Assembly (NCBI RefSeq): GCF_900111865.1
Contig: NZ_FOJS01000003.1
Span: 115,753 to 179,752, forward strand
From: Parageobacillus thermantarcticus
GTDB lineage: Bacteria > Bacillota > Bacilli > Bacillales > Anoxybacillaceae
Length of the DNA stretch: 64,000 bases
Direction: 5' to 3'
A program made the translations under genes and the position numbers. The notes below the pieces were generated by a model. That model was not told the DNA's origin and did no database searches. It was given only the letters and a program-made list of their open reading frames with translations. Positions 27,340 to 37,634 of this stretch are shown here, piece by piece (the stretch's first letter is position 1; every line of letters begins with the position of its first letter).

Positions 27340-30300
27340 TTACGACTTTACGAGTTGCTTTGAATCTTCTAAGCGTACGGAAACGAGTTTCGATACGCCA
27401 GATTCCTGCATCGTGACGCCATATAGCACGTCCGCTTCTTCCATCGTTCCTTTTCGATGAGTAATGACGATAAATTGCGTCTGGTCGCTGAATTGTTTCA
27501 AATATTGGGCATAGCGGTGCACGTTCGCTTCATCTAGCGCCGCTTCGACCTCGTCAAGCACGCAAAACGGAACAGGGCGCACTTTTAAAATCGCAAACAA
27601 TAGGGCAATCGCCGTTAGCGCCCGTTCCCCGCCGGAAAGCAAGCTTAACTGCTGCAGCTTTTTCCCCGGCGGCTGGGCGACGATCTCAATGCCTGTTTCG
27701 AGCAAATCGTCCGGGTTCGTCAGGCGCAAATCGGCGCTGCCGCCGCCAAACAGCTGGCGGAACACCTCGCGAAAGTGGGAACGAATATGCTCAAACGTCG
27801 ATAAAAACCGTCGTTTCATTTCTTGGTCCATCTCATCAATCACTTGATGAAGCGTTTCTTTTGCTTGTTGAAGATCCGCTTTTTGCTCCGTTAAAAATTG
27901 ATATCTCTCCGATACCCGCTCATATTCGTCAATCGCGCCTAAGTTTACCGTTCCAAGCTCATCGATTTCCCGTTTCATGAGCTTTACTTTTTTTCGCGCT
28001 TCTTGCACATCGACTGTTAATGGATACGCTTTTTTCGCCGCTTCAAATGAAAGCGCATATTCTTCGCGAAGGCGGTTCAGCAAGTTTTCAAGCTCAACGT
28101 CAAGGCGGTTCAATTTTACTTCTTCATCTTTCACGATATCGGCAAGCTGTTTATGCCGCCGCTTTTTCTCTTTCCATTCCCGCTCCAAATGCTCGAGCTT
28201 CGTTTGATATTGCAGGCGCTGTTCGCGGCGGCTTGTGATCAGTTCAATTGTTTTTTGTTTGTCTTGCGCTTTTTTTTGCCGCATCTTTTCTAATTCTTCT
28301 TCTCCGGAATGGCTAGCGTTCATTTCTTCGATCAGAGCGGCGAGTTCCTGTTCGGCCGCCTGCAGCTGTCTTTCTGCATCCGCTCGCTCGGCATGGAGCT
28401 GTTCTACTTTTTCTTGCGCGTTTTTTAAACGCTGCTTTGTCTCAGCAAGGGTGATTTTTTGTTCGGTCATCGCTGCTTGTAGCGCTTCTTTGGATGTCTG
28501 CTCCGTTTGCTTTTGCGCTTGCAGCGTTTCGATCGCCCGGTCGATTTCCTGCAATTTTTCATCTAAACCGCGAAGCTGCTGTTCAATTGCTGTTAGCTTT
28601 TCTTCCATTTGCTTTGCTTCTTGTTCGTCATGCGCTTTTTCATGATCATAAAGCGCAAGGCGTTCATTCATATTTTGTTCTTGCAATTGTACTTCACGCA
28701 ATTCGCTTTTTATTTCTTGTAGGGCAAAACGCTCCTCTTCTATTTGCTGGCGCAGCGCAAGCGATGCCGCTTCTTCCTTTTGGATCTCCTTCTTTTTCGT
28801 TTGCACAAAACGTTCGAGCTGCTCCGTTTTTTGTTCCATTTCACGGAGCTTTTCCGTAATCGTTTCTAATTCGCGGCTTCTGCTTAACAGCGAATTCGTT
28901 TTTTTCGCAATTCCGCCGCCAGTCATCGCGCCGCCTGGACTAACGACGTCGCCATCAAGCGTTACAAGACGGTAGCGATAATGAAGCAAACGCGCCAGCT
29001 CATTCGCCCCTTTTAAATCAGTCGTGATAATCACATTTCCAAGCAAATGGGCAATGACAGAACGATAGGCACTGTCATATTGAATAAGCTCGCTGGCAAT
29101 TCCGACAAACGACGGATGGTCTTTCACAAGGGAAAGTTGTTCGGGAGAAATCGCTTTCGGCTGCATGACGTTCAGCGGCAAAAAAGTAGCACGTCCGTAC
29201 GCATGCGCTTTTAAGTAACGGATCGCTTCCCGCGCGACTTCCTCATTGTCTACAACGATGTGCTGCATCGCGCCGCCAAGCGCGATTTCCAGCGCCGTTT
29301 CGTAGCGGTCAGGCACTTGAATCAATTCGACGATCGCCCCATGAATGCCCGGAAACTGCGCGCGCGCTTTTAATATCTCTTTTACTCCTTGGAAAAACCC
29401 CGCATAGTCTTGCTGCATTTCCTCAAGCATTTCTTTGCGCGATTTCGTTTGCTGCAAATATTGGTACGCTTGATAAAGCAGCGATTCTTTCTTTTCCAAA
29501 TCGGCTTTCATCGCCGCAACTTTGTCCGCTTTTTGCCGCAAGAGCGCTTCTTTTTGCTGCAGCACTTTTTCTATTTGCTTACGCTTTTCATCTAGTTTCG
29601 CGTATTGCTCTTTCAGATATTTGCGTTCGTCTAAATATTTGCGGTTTTCCGCAGCAAGCGCACTTTGTTTTGCCTGCAGCTTCTCTAGCATCGCTCGCAA
29701 ATGGGAGCGTTCGTTTTTTAACGACGCTTGTTCGTGAACTAGTTCAATATAATCGCTTTTTAACTGTTCGATTTTTTCTTCCACATTTGCGTCATAGGCA
29801 GAAAGGGAAGCTTGCTTTTCGCTCAATTCCGCTTGAATCGCAGAAACCGCCTGTTTTAGCGCGGAAAGCTGTTCGTTCTCGCGCGCTAACGCTTGTTCAA
29901 TGCGTTCTTTTTTTTCGGAAAGAACGGCGATCGTATCTTCGAGCTGCTTTTTATATTGAGCAGCGTTTTTCTTGCGCTCTTTTAATACTTCTTTTTTTCC
30001 TTCCAATTTTTCTAATTCTTCGCTGGCAACGAGCAACACTTGCTGCAGGCCGTCAATCGACTCATCCAGCGCTGTAATGTGGTCGCGAAGCTGTTCGATT
30101 TCTGCTTCCTCTTTTTGGATTGCGGCAGAAAGCTGTATTTCATCGTTTTGGTGCTGCGCGAGCAGTTGCTTTAACGACGTCCATTGCTGATGCAATTGTT
30201 CAATGTCATGCACCATTAGCGCTACTTCGAATCTTTCCAGTTCATCGCGCTTTTCCAAATATTCTTTGGCGATTGATGCTTGCATTTTTAGCGGCTCTAG

Positions 30301-30903
30301 TTGCTGCTCCAACTCATGTAAAATGTCGTTCACGCGCTGCAAATTTTCTTGCGTTTCGGCGAGTTTATTTTCCGCTTTTTTCTTGCGGATTTTATACTTT
30401 AACACACCGGCTGCCTCTTCAAAAATGGTGCGTCTTTCTTCCGGTTTACTGCTTAAAATTTCCTCGACGCGCCCTTGTCCGATAATAGAAAACGCTTCTT
30501 TTCCAAGGCCGGAATCCATGAACAAATCAACAATGTCTTTTAAGCGGCACGGTTGTTTATTAATGAAAAATTCGCTTTCTCCCGAGCGGTAAACGCGCCG
30601 CGTAATGCTGACTTCCTGATAATCGAGCGGCAAAAATTGATCTTCGTTATCGAGGGTAATCGTCACTTCTGCGACATTCAGCGGTTTGCGAGAATCACTG
30701 CCGGCAAAAATAATATCTTCCATTTTTGCGCCGCGCAGCGATTTCGCCGACTGCTCGCCAAGCACCCAGCGAATCGCGTCGGTAATATTGCTTTTTCCGC
30801 TCCCGTTTGGACCGACGACCGCCGTCACTCCGGGAACAAATTCAATCGATACTCGATCAGCGAACGATTTAAATCCGATAATATCTAATCGTTTGAGGAA
30901 CAT
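27340..30903 (-). CDS. smc: Chromosome segregation ATPase SMC
   Basis: 1187 residues. Walker A GPNGSGKSN is near residues 32-40; two long coiled coils flank the hinge (about 515-650, GIHGAIVELIQVPDRYETAL); the C-terminal head has the signature LLSGGERALTAIALLFAI and Walker B FCVLDEVEAALDEANV. With ScpA/ScpB it forms bacterial condensin that aligns chromosome arms. It lies between rnc and ftsY, as in B. subtilis. Confidence 0.98.
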   Translation of the reverse strand: MFLKRLDIIGFKSFADRVSIEFVPGVTAVVGPNGSGKSNITDAIRWVLGEQSAKSLRGAKMEDIIFAGSDSRKPLNVAEVTITLDNEDQFLPLDYQEVSITRRVYRSGESEFFINKQPCRLKDIVDLFMDSGLGKEAFSIIGQGRVEEILSSKPEERRTIFEEAAGVLKYKIRKKKAENKLAETQENLQRVNDILHELEQQLEPLKMQASIAKEYLEKRDELERFEVALMVHDIEQLHQQWTSLKQLLAQHQNDEIQLSAAIQKEEAEIEQLRDHITALDESIDGLQQVLLVASEELEKLEGKKEVLKERKKNAAQYKKQLEDTIAVLSEKKERIEQALARENEQLSALKQAVSAIQAELSEKQASLSAYDANVEEKIEQLKSDYIELVHEQASLKNERSHLRAMLEKLQAKQSALAAENRKYLDERKYLKEQYAKLDEKRKQIEKVLQQKEALLRQKADKVAAMKADLEKKESLLYQAYQYLQQTKSRKEMLEEMQQDYAGFFQGVKEILKARAQFPGIHGAIVELIQVPDRYETALEIALGGAMQHIVVDNEEVAREAIRYLKAHAYGRATFLPLNVMQPKAISPEQLSLVKDHPSFVGIASELIQYDSAYRSVIAHLLGNVIITTDLKGANELARLLHYRYRLVTLDGDVVSPGGAMTGGGIAKKTNSLLSRSRELETITEKLREMEQKTEQLERFVQTKKKEIQKEEAASLALRQQIEEERFALQEIKSELREVQLQEQNMNERLALYDHEKAHDEQEAKQMEEKLTAIEQQLRGLDEKLQEIDRAIETLQAQKQTEQTSKEALQAAMTEQKITLAETKQRLKNAQEKVEQLHAERADAERQLQAAEQELAALIEEMNASHSGEEELEKMRQKKAQDKQKTIELITSRREQRLQYQTKLEHLEREWKEKKRRHKQLADIVKDEEVKLNRLDVELENLLNRLREEYALSFEAAKKAYPLTVDVQEARKKVKLMKREIDELGTVNLGAIDEYERVSERYQFLTEQKADLQQAKETLHQVIDEMDQEMKRRFLSTFEHIRSHFREVFRQLFGGGSADLRLTNPDDLLETGIEIVAQPPGKKLQQLSLLSGGERALTAIALLFAILKVRPVPFCVLDEVEAALDEANVHRYAQYLKQFSDQTQFIVITHRKGTMEEADVLYGVTMQESGVSKLVSVRLEDSKQLVKS

Positions 30904-30966
30904 TCGTACCCCGCCTCACAATCTTCCAGTTGTTGTACCACCACTATAGGATAAAAGCCGAAAGAA

Positions 30967-30994
30967 GGGCTGACTATATTCGGAGAGCCAGCCC
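30967..30994 (-). terminator. Possible weak terminator between rnc and smc
   Basis: GGGCTGGC and GTCAGCCC pair with one mismatch, 12-base loop, followed by TTCTTTC in the minus direction. It may attenuate readthrough into smc. Confidence 0.45.
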
Positions 30995-30996
30995 CC

Positions 30997-31737
30997 TTAC
31001 TCTTTCTCCACCGTTTTTAGCTTTTGCAATGCCATTTGCGCCGCGTGTTGTTCCGCCTCTTTTTTTGATTTTCCGACGCCGATGCCGAGCTCTTGTCCGT
31101 TTAACGAAACGCGCGAGACAAATTCTTTATTGTGCGCCGGCCCTTTCTCCTCTAAAATGCTATATTCGAGCACGCCGATGCCATCGCGTTGGACAAGTTC
31201 TTGCAATTGGCTTTTAAAATCCATCACATGAGAAAAAGCACCTTCATCAATTTTTGGAAAAATCGTTTGTCCCAAAAATTGCATGACCGCATCCATTCCT
31301 TGATCCAAGTAAAGTGCGCCGATGAACGCTTCAAATACGTCTGCTAAGAGCGCCGGTCTCGTTCGCCCTCCCGTCAATTCTTCCCCTTTTCCTAAAAGCA
31401 CGAGTTCGCCGAACGATAAGGCGTTGGCAAACTTGACAAGCGACGGTTCACAGACAATCGCCGCGCGCAGTTTCGTCAATTCGCCTTCGCTCATATGGGG
31501 GAATTTTTTAAACAAATATTGCGAAACGGTAAGTTCCAGCACCGCATCGCCTAAAAACTCAAGCCGTTCATTATCTTCATGCGGCCGTCTCCGATGCTCA
31601 TTCACATACGATGAATGGGTAAAAGCTTGAATGAGAAGTTTTTCATTCGTAAAAAAAATGCCGATTTTTTTTTGCAATTCCTTAAATCTGGCTCGCCTTT
31701 TTTCATTGATACGTTCCTTATCTTTTTGCTTCGACAT
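30997..31737 (-). CDS. rnc: Ribonuclease III
   Basis: 246 residues. The RNase III signature [17 protein letters not shown] is near residues 56-72; the second acidic cluster is [15 protein letters not shown]; the C-terminal double-stranded RNA-binding domain runs from about 175 ([10 protein letters not shown]) to the end. It processes rRNA precursors and double-stranded RNA. GGAGGG precedes the ATG. It follows acpP after that gene's terminator. Confidence 0.98.
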   Translation of the reverse strand: MSKQKDKERINEKRRARFKELQKKIGIFFTNEKLLIQAFTHSSYVNEHRRRPHEDNERLEFLGDAVLELTVSQYLFKKFPHMSEGELTKLRAAIVCEPSLVKFANALSFGELVLLGKGEELTGGRTRPALLADVFEAFIGALYLDQGMDAVMQFLGQTIFPKIDEGAFSHVMDFKSQLQELVQRDGIGVLEYSILEEKGPAHNKEFVSRVSLNGQELGIGVGKSKKEAEQHAAQMALQKLKTVEKE

Positions 31738-31802
31738 ATATAAGGCCCTCCGACTTCATCCACGCGAAATATATGTAAAAAGCAACGCTTCTATACTTCC
31801 TT

Positions 31803-31830
31803 ATTATATCCGTTCATCCGTGCGTTACAC
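31803..31830 (-). promoter_or_regulatory. Candidate promoter of rnc-smc-ftsY
   Basis: A perfect TATAAT lies at 31803-31808 (minus strand) with a weak GTGTAA 16 bases before it. Confidence 0.45.
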
Positions 31831-31845
31831 CGATAAAAAGCATAG

Positions 31846-31872
31846 AAAGCCCCGCTTTTGAACGGGACTTTT
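31846..31872 (-). terminator. Intrinsic terminator after acpP
   Basis: AAAGTCCCG and CGGGGCTTT form a stem with a G-U pair around an 8-9 base loop; TCTATGCTTTTT follows in the minus direction. Confidence 0.7.
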
Positions 31873-31881
31873 CTAAAGATA

Positions 31882-32115
31882 TTACATGTGGCTTTTTATG
31901 TAGTTCACAGCGTCTCCTACTGTGACAATTTTTTCAGCCTCTTCATCGGAAATTTCCATATTAAATTCATCTTCCAATTCCATCACAAGCTCTACGATAT
32001 CTAGAGAATCAGCCCCTAGATCATCTTTGAAAGAAGCATCCAATGTTACTTGGGATTCTTCGACGCCTAAACGGTCGACGATGATTTTCGTAACACGCTC
32101 TAATACGTCTGCCAT
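31882..32115 (-). CDS. acpP: Acyl carrier protein
   Basis: 77 residues from ATG 32115 ([14 protein letters not shown]), with GGGAGGTG upstream; the ORF could begin at a GTG three codons earlier. Ser37 in [16 protein letters not shown] carries the 4'-phosphopantetheine arm. It shuttles acyl chains in type II fatty acid synthesis. It follows fabG in the fapR-plsX-fabD-fabG group and has a possible own promoter. Confidence 0.98.
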   Translation of the reverse strand: MADVLERVTKIIVDRLGVEESQVTLDASFKDDLGADSLDIVELVMELEDEFNMEISDEEAEKIVTVGDAVNYIKSHM

Positions 32116-32135
32116 TGCATTCACCTCCCTTCATG

Positions 32136-32164
32136 ATTATAGTAGATTCAGCTAGAAAATACTA
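32136..32164 (-). promoter_or_regulatory. Possible acpP promoter
   Basis: A perfect TATAAT at 32136-32141 (minus strand) lies 20 bases before the acpP start; the -35 (TAGTAT) is poor. Confidence 0.4.
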
Positions 32165-32183
32165 GCTATTTCAAAAACCTATT

Positions 32184-32924
32184 TTACATGACCATTCCAC
32201 CGTCCACATGAAGCGTTTGCCCCGTCATATAGCTAGCAGCATCCGATACGAGGAAAGAAACGACTTTCGCGACATCTTCCGGTTCGCCGAAGCGGGCAAG
32301 CGGAATTTGTTTTAACATTTCCGTCTTTATTTCTTCGCTAAGGCGCTCGGTCATATCAGTCGTAATAAATCCAGGGGCAACCGCATTGACGGTGATGTTG
32401 CGGCTTGCCAGCTCCCGAGCTGCCGTTTTTGTCAACCCGATCACACCCGCTTTCGCGGCGACATAGTTTGCTTGTCCCGGATTCCCCATGACGCCGACGA
32501 TGGAAGCGATGTTCACGATGCGGCCGTACCGTTGTTTCATCATCGGACGCGTCACAGCTTTCGTACAGTTAAATACCCCTTTTAAATTAATGTTAATCAC
32601 ATCATCCCATTCTTCTTCTTTCATGCGCATTAGTAAATTGTCGCGGGTAATGCCGGCGTTGTTGACTAAAATATCGATTCGTTCAAATCGTTCCAATACC
32701 GCTTTGACCATTTGCTCAACGGCTTTAGCGTCGGATACGTCCGCTTGAATAGCAAACGCTTCCCCACCCATGTTTTTAATTTCTTCGACGACTTCGTTCG
32801 CTTTCGCTTCGCTGCCGGCGTAATTGACCGCTACTTTTGCTCCTTGGCGCGCCAGTTCCAATGCAATCGCCCGGCCGATGCCGCGCGACGCTCCCGTGAC
32901 AAGCGCAACTTTCCCTTGCAACAT
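32184..32924 (-). CDS. fabG: 3-oxoacyl-[ACP] reductase FabG
   Basis: 246 residues of the short-chain dehydrogenase fold. The NADPH motif TGASRGIG is at residues 10-17, NNAGI follows, and the catalytic Ser-Tyr-Lys are in NIASIVG and YVAAK. It ends in the usual HVDGGMVM. It reduces 3-oxoacyl-ACP in chain elongation. It is 3 bases after fabD, thus in the FapR-controlled operon. Confidence 0.97.
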   Translation of the reverse strand: MLQGKVALVTGASRGIGRAIALELARQGAKVAVNYAGSEAKANEVVEEIKNMGGEAFAIQADVSDAKAVEQMVKAVLERFERIDILVNNAGITRDNLLMRMKEEEWDDVININLKGVFNCTKAVTRPMMKQRYGRIVNIASIVGVMGNPGQANYVAAKAGVIGLTKTAARELASRNITVNAVAPGFITTDMTERLSEEIKTEMLKQIPLARFGEPEDVAKVVSFLVSDAASYMTGQTLHVDGGMVM

Positions 32925-32927
32925 CGT

Positions 32928-33869
32928 TTACTCCCCTTTCAATGCCGCAACGGTCGCTTGCAAAGACGCAAGATCGTTCACGGCGTACACGCTCACGCTG
33001 CGGCTAATTTTTTTCACAAGTCCTGACAACACTTTTCCCGGACCGATTTCAACAAACGTATCTACTCCTAAACGGATCATTGTTTCTACCGACTGCTCCC
33101 AGCGGACAGGAGAATATAATTGCTCGATCAATAAACGCAAAATTTCTTCTTTTTTCACCACCGGCTGTGCGGTGACATTGGCAATGACAGGGATTTCCGC
33201 ATCGCGAATCGCAATCGTGTTTAGCACCTCTTGCAAATGGCTTGCAGCCGGTTTCATAAGCAAAGAGTGAAACGGACCGCTCACTTCAAGCGGAATCACC
33301 CGTTTTGCCCCGCGCTCTTTCGCAAGGTTCCCCGCCTTTTCCACTCCTGCTTTGGAACCGGAAATCACGATTTGCCCCGGGCAGTTTAAATTTGCCAGCT
33401 GCACAGGATCGCCTTGTTCAGAAATTTCCTTTGTGACGGCTTCAAGCGCAGCTGCATCCATTCCTAACACGGCCGCCATCGTTCCTTCTCCCGCTGGCAC
33501 CGCTTCTTCCATAAACTCTCCGCGCTTTCTTACCGCATACACCGCATCGGTAAACGAAAGCGCTCCCGCCGCTACAAGCGCCGTATATTCTCCTAGGCTA
33601 TGGCCGGCAACATAATCAGCCGCAATACCGGCTTCTTTTACTTTTTCAAGAAGCGCAACGCTTGTTGTCAATAAAGCGGGCTGCGCGTTGTACGTTAATG
33701 TCAGCGTTTCTTGCGGCCCTTCGAAAATCAGCGAGGAAAGCGCAAAACCAAGGCGTTCGTCCGCTGATTGAAACACCGCGGCAATATTAGCATCGCTTTG
33801 TGCGATGTCTTTTCCCATCCCTACTGTTTGCGATCCTTGGCCTGGAAAAATAAAGGCGATTTTCCCCAT
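32928..33869 (-). CDS. fabD: Malonyl-CoA:ACP transacylase FabD
   Basis: 313 residues. The opening IAFIFPGQGSQTVGMGKD and the active-site loop AGHSLGEYTALVAAG with Ser91 identify FabD; a conserved His lies in VSGPFHS. It loads malonyl units onto ACP; its substrate malonyl-CoA is also the FapR ligand. It lies between plsX and fabG. Confidence 0.98.
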   Translation of the reverse strand: MGKIAFIFPGQGSQTVGMGKDIAQSDANIAAVFQSADERLGFALSSLIFEGPQETLTLTYNAQPALLTTSVALLEKVKEAGIAADYVAGHSLGEYTALVAAGALSFTDAVYAVRKRGEFMEEAVPAGEGTMAAVLGMDAAALEAVTKEISEQGDPVQLANLNCPGQIVISGSKAGVEKAGNLAKERGAKRVIPLEVSGPFHSLLMKPAASHLQEVLNTIAIRDAEIPVIANVTAQPVVKKEEILRLLIEQLYSPVRWEQSVETMIRLGVDTFVEIGPGKVLSGLVKKISRSVSVYAVNDLASLQATVAALKGE

Positions 33870-33884
33870 ACGTTTCCCTTCCTT

Positions 33885-34874
33885 TTATGAATGATTTTGC
33901 TCAAGCGCCTCTTTTATGGTAGTGATGATATCGTTCATTACCATTTCCCGCGCCTGACGAACAGCGTGAAAGATCGCATTCGCGTCAGACGAACCGTGCG
34001 CTTTGATGACAGGCGCATTTAATCCGAACAGCGCCGCTCCTCCGTATTCGGCGTAGTCCATCGTTTTTTTCAAATGGATTAACTTCGGTTTCAAGACGGC
34101 TGCCGCTAGTTTGCTTGAAAAACTGCTTGTTAGCGTTTGTTTCAACATCGAAAAAACGGAAATAGCCGTGCCTTCAATCGTTTTTAACGCGACGTTTCCA
34201 GTAAATCCATCTGTGACAACGACATCGGCGACACCTTGCAATAAATCGCGCGCTTCTACGTTGCCGATGAAATGGAGATTCGTCTCTTTCAAAAGCTGAA
34301 AAGTCCGCTTTGCGACATCATTCCCCTTTTGGTCTTCCGTTCCGACGTTTAACAAGCCGATGCGCGGCCGCGGTATTCCGCGCACTTTTTCCGCGTACAC
34401 CGCCCCCATTAAAGCATATTGCAACAAATGTTCCGGCCGGGCATCAACGTTGGCGCCGACGTCCAAAAACAAAAATCCTTCGCCGCCAACCGTCGGAAGC
34501 GTCGGTGCCAATGCCGGCCGATCGATCCCGGCGATTCGCCCAACGACAAATAGCCCTGCCGCCATCAGCGCACCTGTATTTCCCGCCGATATGCAAGCAT
34601 CGGCGCGGCCTTCTTTCACTTCTTCGGCCATCAGCACCATGGACGAGCGCTTTTTTCTTCTCACTGCCCGCACTGGTTCATCTGTTGCTTCGATCACTTC
34701 ATCAGTATGAATGACGGTGATGCGATCTTCCGATGAAAGATATGGACGAATTTTGCTTTCGTCACCTAATAGCGTAATATGTACATCTGAGAAGTGTCGG
34801 GCAGCTTTTATTGCGCCAAGGACGATTTCTTTCGGCGCATGGTCGCCGCCCATCGCATCAATTGCTACTTTCAT
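33885..34874 (-). CDS. plsX: Phosphate acyltransferase PlsX
   Basis: 329 residues from ATG 34874 ([14 protein letters not shown]), with GGAG 6 bases upstream; the longer frame overlaps fapR without a ribosome site. PlsX makes acyl-phosphate from acyl-ACP, feeding PlsY in phospholipid synthesis. Family blocks include [19 protein letters not shown] and [16 protein letters not shown]. It overlaps the end of fapR by 17 bases. Confidence 0.98.
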   Translation of the reverse strand: MKVAIDAMGGDHAPKEIVLGAIKAARHFSDVHITLLGDESKIRPYLSSEDRITVIHTDEVIEATDEPVRAVRRKKRSSMVLMAEEVKEGRADACISAGNTGALMAAGLFVVGRIAGIDRPALAPTLPTVGGEGFLFLDVGANVDARPEHLLQYALMGAVYAEKVRGIPRPRIGLLNVGTEDQKGNDVAKRTFQLLKETNLHFIGNVEARDLLQGVADVVVTDGFTGNVALKTIEGTAISVFSMLKQTLTSSFSSKLAAAVLKPKLIHLKKTMDYAEYGGAALFGLNAPVIKAHGSSDANAIFHAVRQAREMVMNDIITTIKEALEQNHS

Positions 34875-35454
34875 TGCTGTCTCCATCCTTTTTTTCGTTA
34901 TTTGATCGATACATTTCAAACGTTCCGGAAAAAACAAGCTCTTGTCCGACGTAGCTGTTTACTTCCACAATCGTTCGTCCGTTCTCATTTTCACCGATCA
35001 CTTTTGCTTTCGCTACGACTCGCTCGTTTTCTTTCACTTGTCTTGTGAAGCGAATGTTCGCTTTCGCAGTCAGTGCAAGTTCGTCGTTAATGACGGCGAC
35101 GGCAAGCGAATTGGCTTGGGCGAACAAATGATGGCCGCGCGCAATGCGGTTTCGTTTAAACACGTGTTCCGCTCTCACATCGAAAATAGAAATGGCGCTA
35201 TGGTCTGGCTCGATATCAATAATTTCCCCGATCACTTCCTCAATCGGAAGCGCTCTTACTTTATCAGCCAGCGACTGTTGTGCGACATGTTTAATTCGCT
35301 CACGCAACTCAGGTATCGACAACTCTAAACGATCCAAGCGGATCGTTTGAACGCTGACAGAAAATTTTTCTGCCAATTCTTCATCGGTAATAAACGGATT
35401 TTTTTGAATCGTCTCTTGCAAAAGCCTTTGTCGTTCCCGTTTGCTTTTCCGCAT
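34858..35454 (-). CDS. fapR: Fatty acid and phospholipid biosynthesis repressor FapR
   Basis: 198 residues. An N-terminal DeoR-like HTH (about 5-60, [21 protein letters not shown]) is followed by a hot-dog domain that binds malonyl-CoA (about 70-190). FapR represses its own operon and other lipid genes, released when malonyl-CoA rises. A matching 17-bp operator lies just upstream (35475-35491). The order fapR-plsX-fabD-fabG is the B. subtilis arrangement. Confidence 0.98.
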   Translation of the reverse strand: MRKSKRERQRLLQETIQKNPFITDEELAEKFSVSVQTIRLDRLELSIPELRERIKHVAQQSLADKVRALPIEEVIGEIIDIEPDHSAISIFDVRAEHVFKRNRIARGHHLFAQANSLAVAVINDELALTAKANIRFTRQVKENERVVAKAKVIGENENGRTIVEVNSYVGQELVFSGTFEMYRSNNEKKDGDSNESSN

Positions 35455-35474
35455 GTTTCTTACACCGTCCGTTT

Positions 35475-35491
35475 TTATGACTAGGTACTAA
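35475..35491 (-). promoter_or_regulatory. FapR operator
   Basis: The minus strand reads TTAGTACCTAGTCATAA, close to the known FapR consensus TTAGTACCTAGTCTTAA (one base differs). It lies 4 bases downstream of the -10 box, over the expected transcription start, so bound FapR would block initiation. Confidence 0.92.
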
Positions 35492-35495
35492 CAGT

Positions 35496-35524
35496 AGTAT
35501 ATAATCTCAAAAAAAAGATTGCAA
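35496..35524 (-). promoter_or_regulatory. Sigma-A promoter of the fapR operon
   Basis: TTGCAA and TATACT are 17 bases apart on the minus strand, immediately before the FapR operator. Confidence 0.8.
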
Positions 35525-35554
35525 GTAAAAAACAAAAGGGATTCTTCAGTCAAA

Positions 35555-37603
35555 TTAATCTAATTTTTCTCCATCTAGCACACCGGACTCATGCAAATAA
35601 AGGCGCAACCATTGATACGACTCATCGCGCCAAAACGCGGTAGACTGAACCAATTTCGCCGCATCGTTGCGCGCCACTTCCAAAATGCGATAATCGTGCA
35701 CGACGTCGCCAAATTTAAATTCAGGCATGCCGCTTTGCTTTGTGCCAAAAAAATCACCCGGGCCACGCAATTGCAAATCTTTTTCGGAAAGTACGAAGCC
35801 GTCCGTCGTTTCCGTCATAATGCGCATCCGCTCTTTCCCTGTTTCCGATTTTGGATCGGCGATTAAAATACAATACGACTGCTCATCGCCGCGGCCGACC
35901 CGTCCGCGCAATTGATGCAGCTGCGCCAGCCCAAACCGCTCCGCATCGTAAATCACCATAACCGTGGCGTTCGGCACATTGACACCGACTTCGACGACCG
36001 TAGTCGAAACTAATACTTGCACACGATTTTCGCTGAACGCCTTCATCACTTCTTCTTTTTCCTCCGAAGAAAGCCGCCCATGCATCAACCCGATGTTGTA
36101 TTTTCCTCTGTAATAATGCGTCAACATGCTGTGGACATCAATCGCATTTTGCACATCCAATTTTTCCGATTCCTCGATAAGCGGGCATATGACATATGCT
36201 TGCCGTCCTTTTTGAATTTCTTTTTCCATAAAGTCAAGGACGCGTTCAAACATATGATGTTTTACCCAATACGTCTGCACCTTTTTTCTCCCAGCCGGCA
36301 TTTCGTCAATCACCGATACGTCCATTTCGCCGAACGCGGTGATCGCAAGCGTTCGCGGAATCGGCGTTGCCGTCATCATCAACACGTCAGGCGCTTGCCC
36401 TTTTTCGCGCAAAATCCGGCGCTGTTCCACGCCAAAGCGATGCTGTTCGTCTGTGATCACTAAGCCAAGCTTTTGGAAATTTACTTCTTCCTGAATAAGC
36501 GCGTGCGTTCCAACAACAATATCAATCGTTCCACAAGCGAGTTGTTCTAAAATTTCCTTTCTTTTCTTTCCCTTTACAGAGCTTGTTAACAACGCCACTG
36601 TTACATCGGTCGACGCGAATAATGCTTGCAATGACTGTGCGTGCTGCTCTGCTAAAATTTCCGTCGGCACCATGAGCGCTCCTTGATAACCGGACAAAAC
36701 GGCGGCGTATAATACAATCGCGGCAACGACCGTTTTCCCTGAACCAACATCTCCTTGAAGAAGACGGTTCATGCGGTACGGCGATTGCATATCTGTTAAT
36801 ATTTCGCGAACGACGCGCTGTTGCGCTTTTGTTAGCGAAAATGGCAGCCGCGCGATAAAATCATGCAATTTTTCCGGCGCAAACGAGTGGGCGATTCCTT
36901 TCGAATGTTCCCGCTGCACTTTGCGAAGCGCATGTATTTTTAATTGAAAAAGCAAAAATTCCTCGTATACAAGCCGGCGTCTCGCCTGTTTCAATTCTTC
37001 GTGGGAACGCGGGAAATGGATTGCCCGAATCGCTTCTTGCTTTGAAATAAGCCGGTACGTCCGCCGCATTGACAGCGGAAGCGGATCGATAATTGCTTCA
37101 CCGTATTGCGCTAAAGCCAACTGGATAAAACGCCGCATTCCTTTCACGGTGACGGATCCGCGAACCGAGTAAACCGGTTCCAACTCGCGCTTTTGCGGCA
37201 ACGGCCCTAATTTCAATTCATTTGCTGTAATCGCTTGACGACGCCGGTCCCATTTTCCGATGACCGTAACCGTATCATTCATGGATAATTTTTGCTTTAA
37301 ATAAGGGCGGTTGAAACAAACGACGGTGATTAAATACCGCCCAACAAGCAAGCGAAACGTTAGGCGCGATTTTTTTTTCGCGTAATAGGTAAGAGAAGGC
37401 TCGCTATACACCTTCCCTTCGACCGTTACTTTTTCGTCATGTTTCACTTCCGCCAAATCTTTTACCTCATAATCTTCATAACGATACGGAATGTGCATGA
37501 GCAATTCCTCAATGGTTGTAATCCCCATTTCCCGGAGCGCTTCGCTCGTTTCTTCGCCAATTCCCTTTATTGCTGTAACGGGTTGTTGCAACTCACGATT
37601 CAC
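35555..37603 (-). CDS. recG: ATP-dependent DNA helicase RecG
   Basis: 682 residues from the GTG at 37603, the same length I recall for B. subtilis RecG. The N-terminal wedge domain (IKGIGEETSEALREMGI) is followed by helicase domains with Walker A LLQGDVGSGKTVVAAI, motif II ITDEQHRFG (DEQH) and QLRGRVGRGDEQSYCIL. RecG remodels stalled replication forks. The Shine-Dalgarno sequence AAGGAGG is 39 bases before the GTG with a 20-base hairpin between (37615-37634). A frame upstream to an ATG at 37666 also exists but has no ribosome site. Confidence 0.95.
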   Translation of the reverse strand: MNRELQQPVTAIKGIGEETSEALREMGITTIEELLMHIPYRYEDYEVKDLAEVKHDEKVTVEGKVYSEPSLTYYAKKKSRLTFRLLVGRYLITVVCFNRPYLKQKLSMNDTVTVIGKWDRRRQAITANELKLGPLPQKRELEPVYSVRGSVTVKGMRRFIQLALAQYGEAIIDPLPLSMRRTYRLISKQEAIRAIHFPRSHEELKQARRRLVYEEFLLFQLKIHALRKVQREHSKGIAHSFAPEKLHDFIARLPFSLTKAQQRVVREILTDMQSPYRMNRLLQGDVGSGKTVVAAIVLYAAVLSGYQGALMVPTEILAEQHAQSLQALFASTDVTVALLTSSVKGKKRKEILEQLACGTIDIVVGTHALIQEEVNFQKLGLVITDEQHRFGVEQRRILREKGQAPDVLMMTATPIPRTLAITAFGEMDVSVIDEMPAGRKKVQTYWVKHHMFERVLDFMEKEIQKGRQAYVICPLIEESEKLDVQNAIDVHSMLTHYYRGKYNIGLMHGRLSSEEKEEVMKAFSENRVQVLVSTTVVEVGVNVPNATVMVIYDAERFGLAQLHQLRGRVGRGDEQSYCILIADPKSETGKERMRIMTETTDGFVLSEKDLQLRGPGDFFGTKQSGMPEFKFGDVVHDYRILEVARNDAAKLVQSTAFWRDESYQWLRLYLHESGVLDGEKLD

Positions 37604-37614
37604 GGCTATTAGCT

Positions 37615-37634
37615 GAAACGCCGAACGGCGTTTC
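37615..37634 (-). promoter_or_regulatory. Hairpin between ribosome site and recG start
   Basis: GAAACGCCG and CGGCGTTTC form a perfect inverted repeat with a 2-base centre. It lies between AAGGAGG (37643-37649) and the GTG (37603). Folding would shorten the effective distance from 39 to about 19 bases. Confidence 0.6.
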
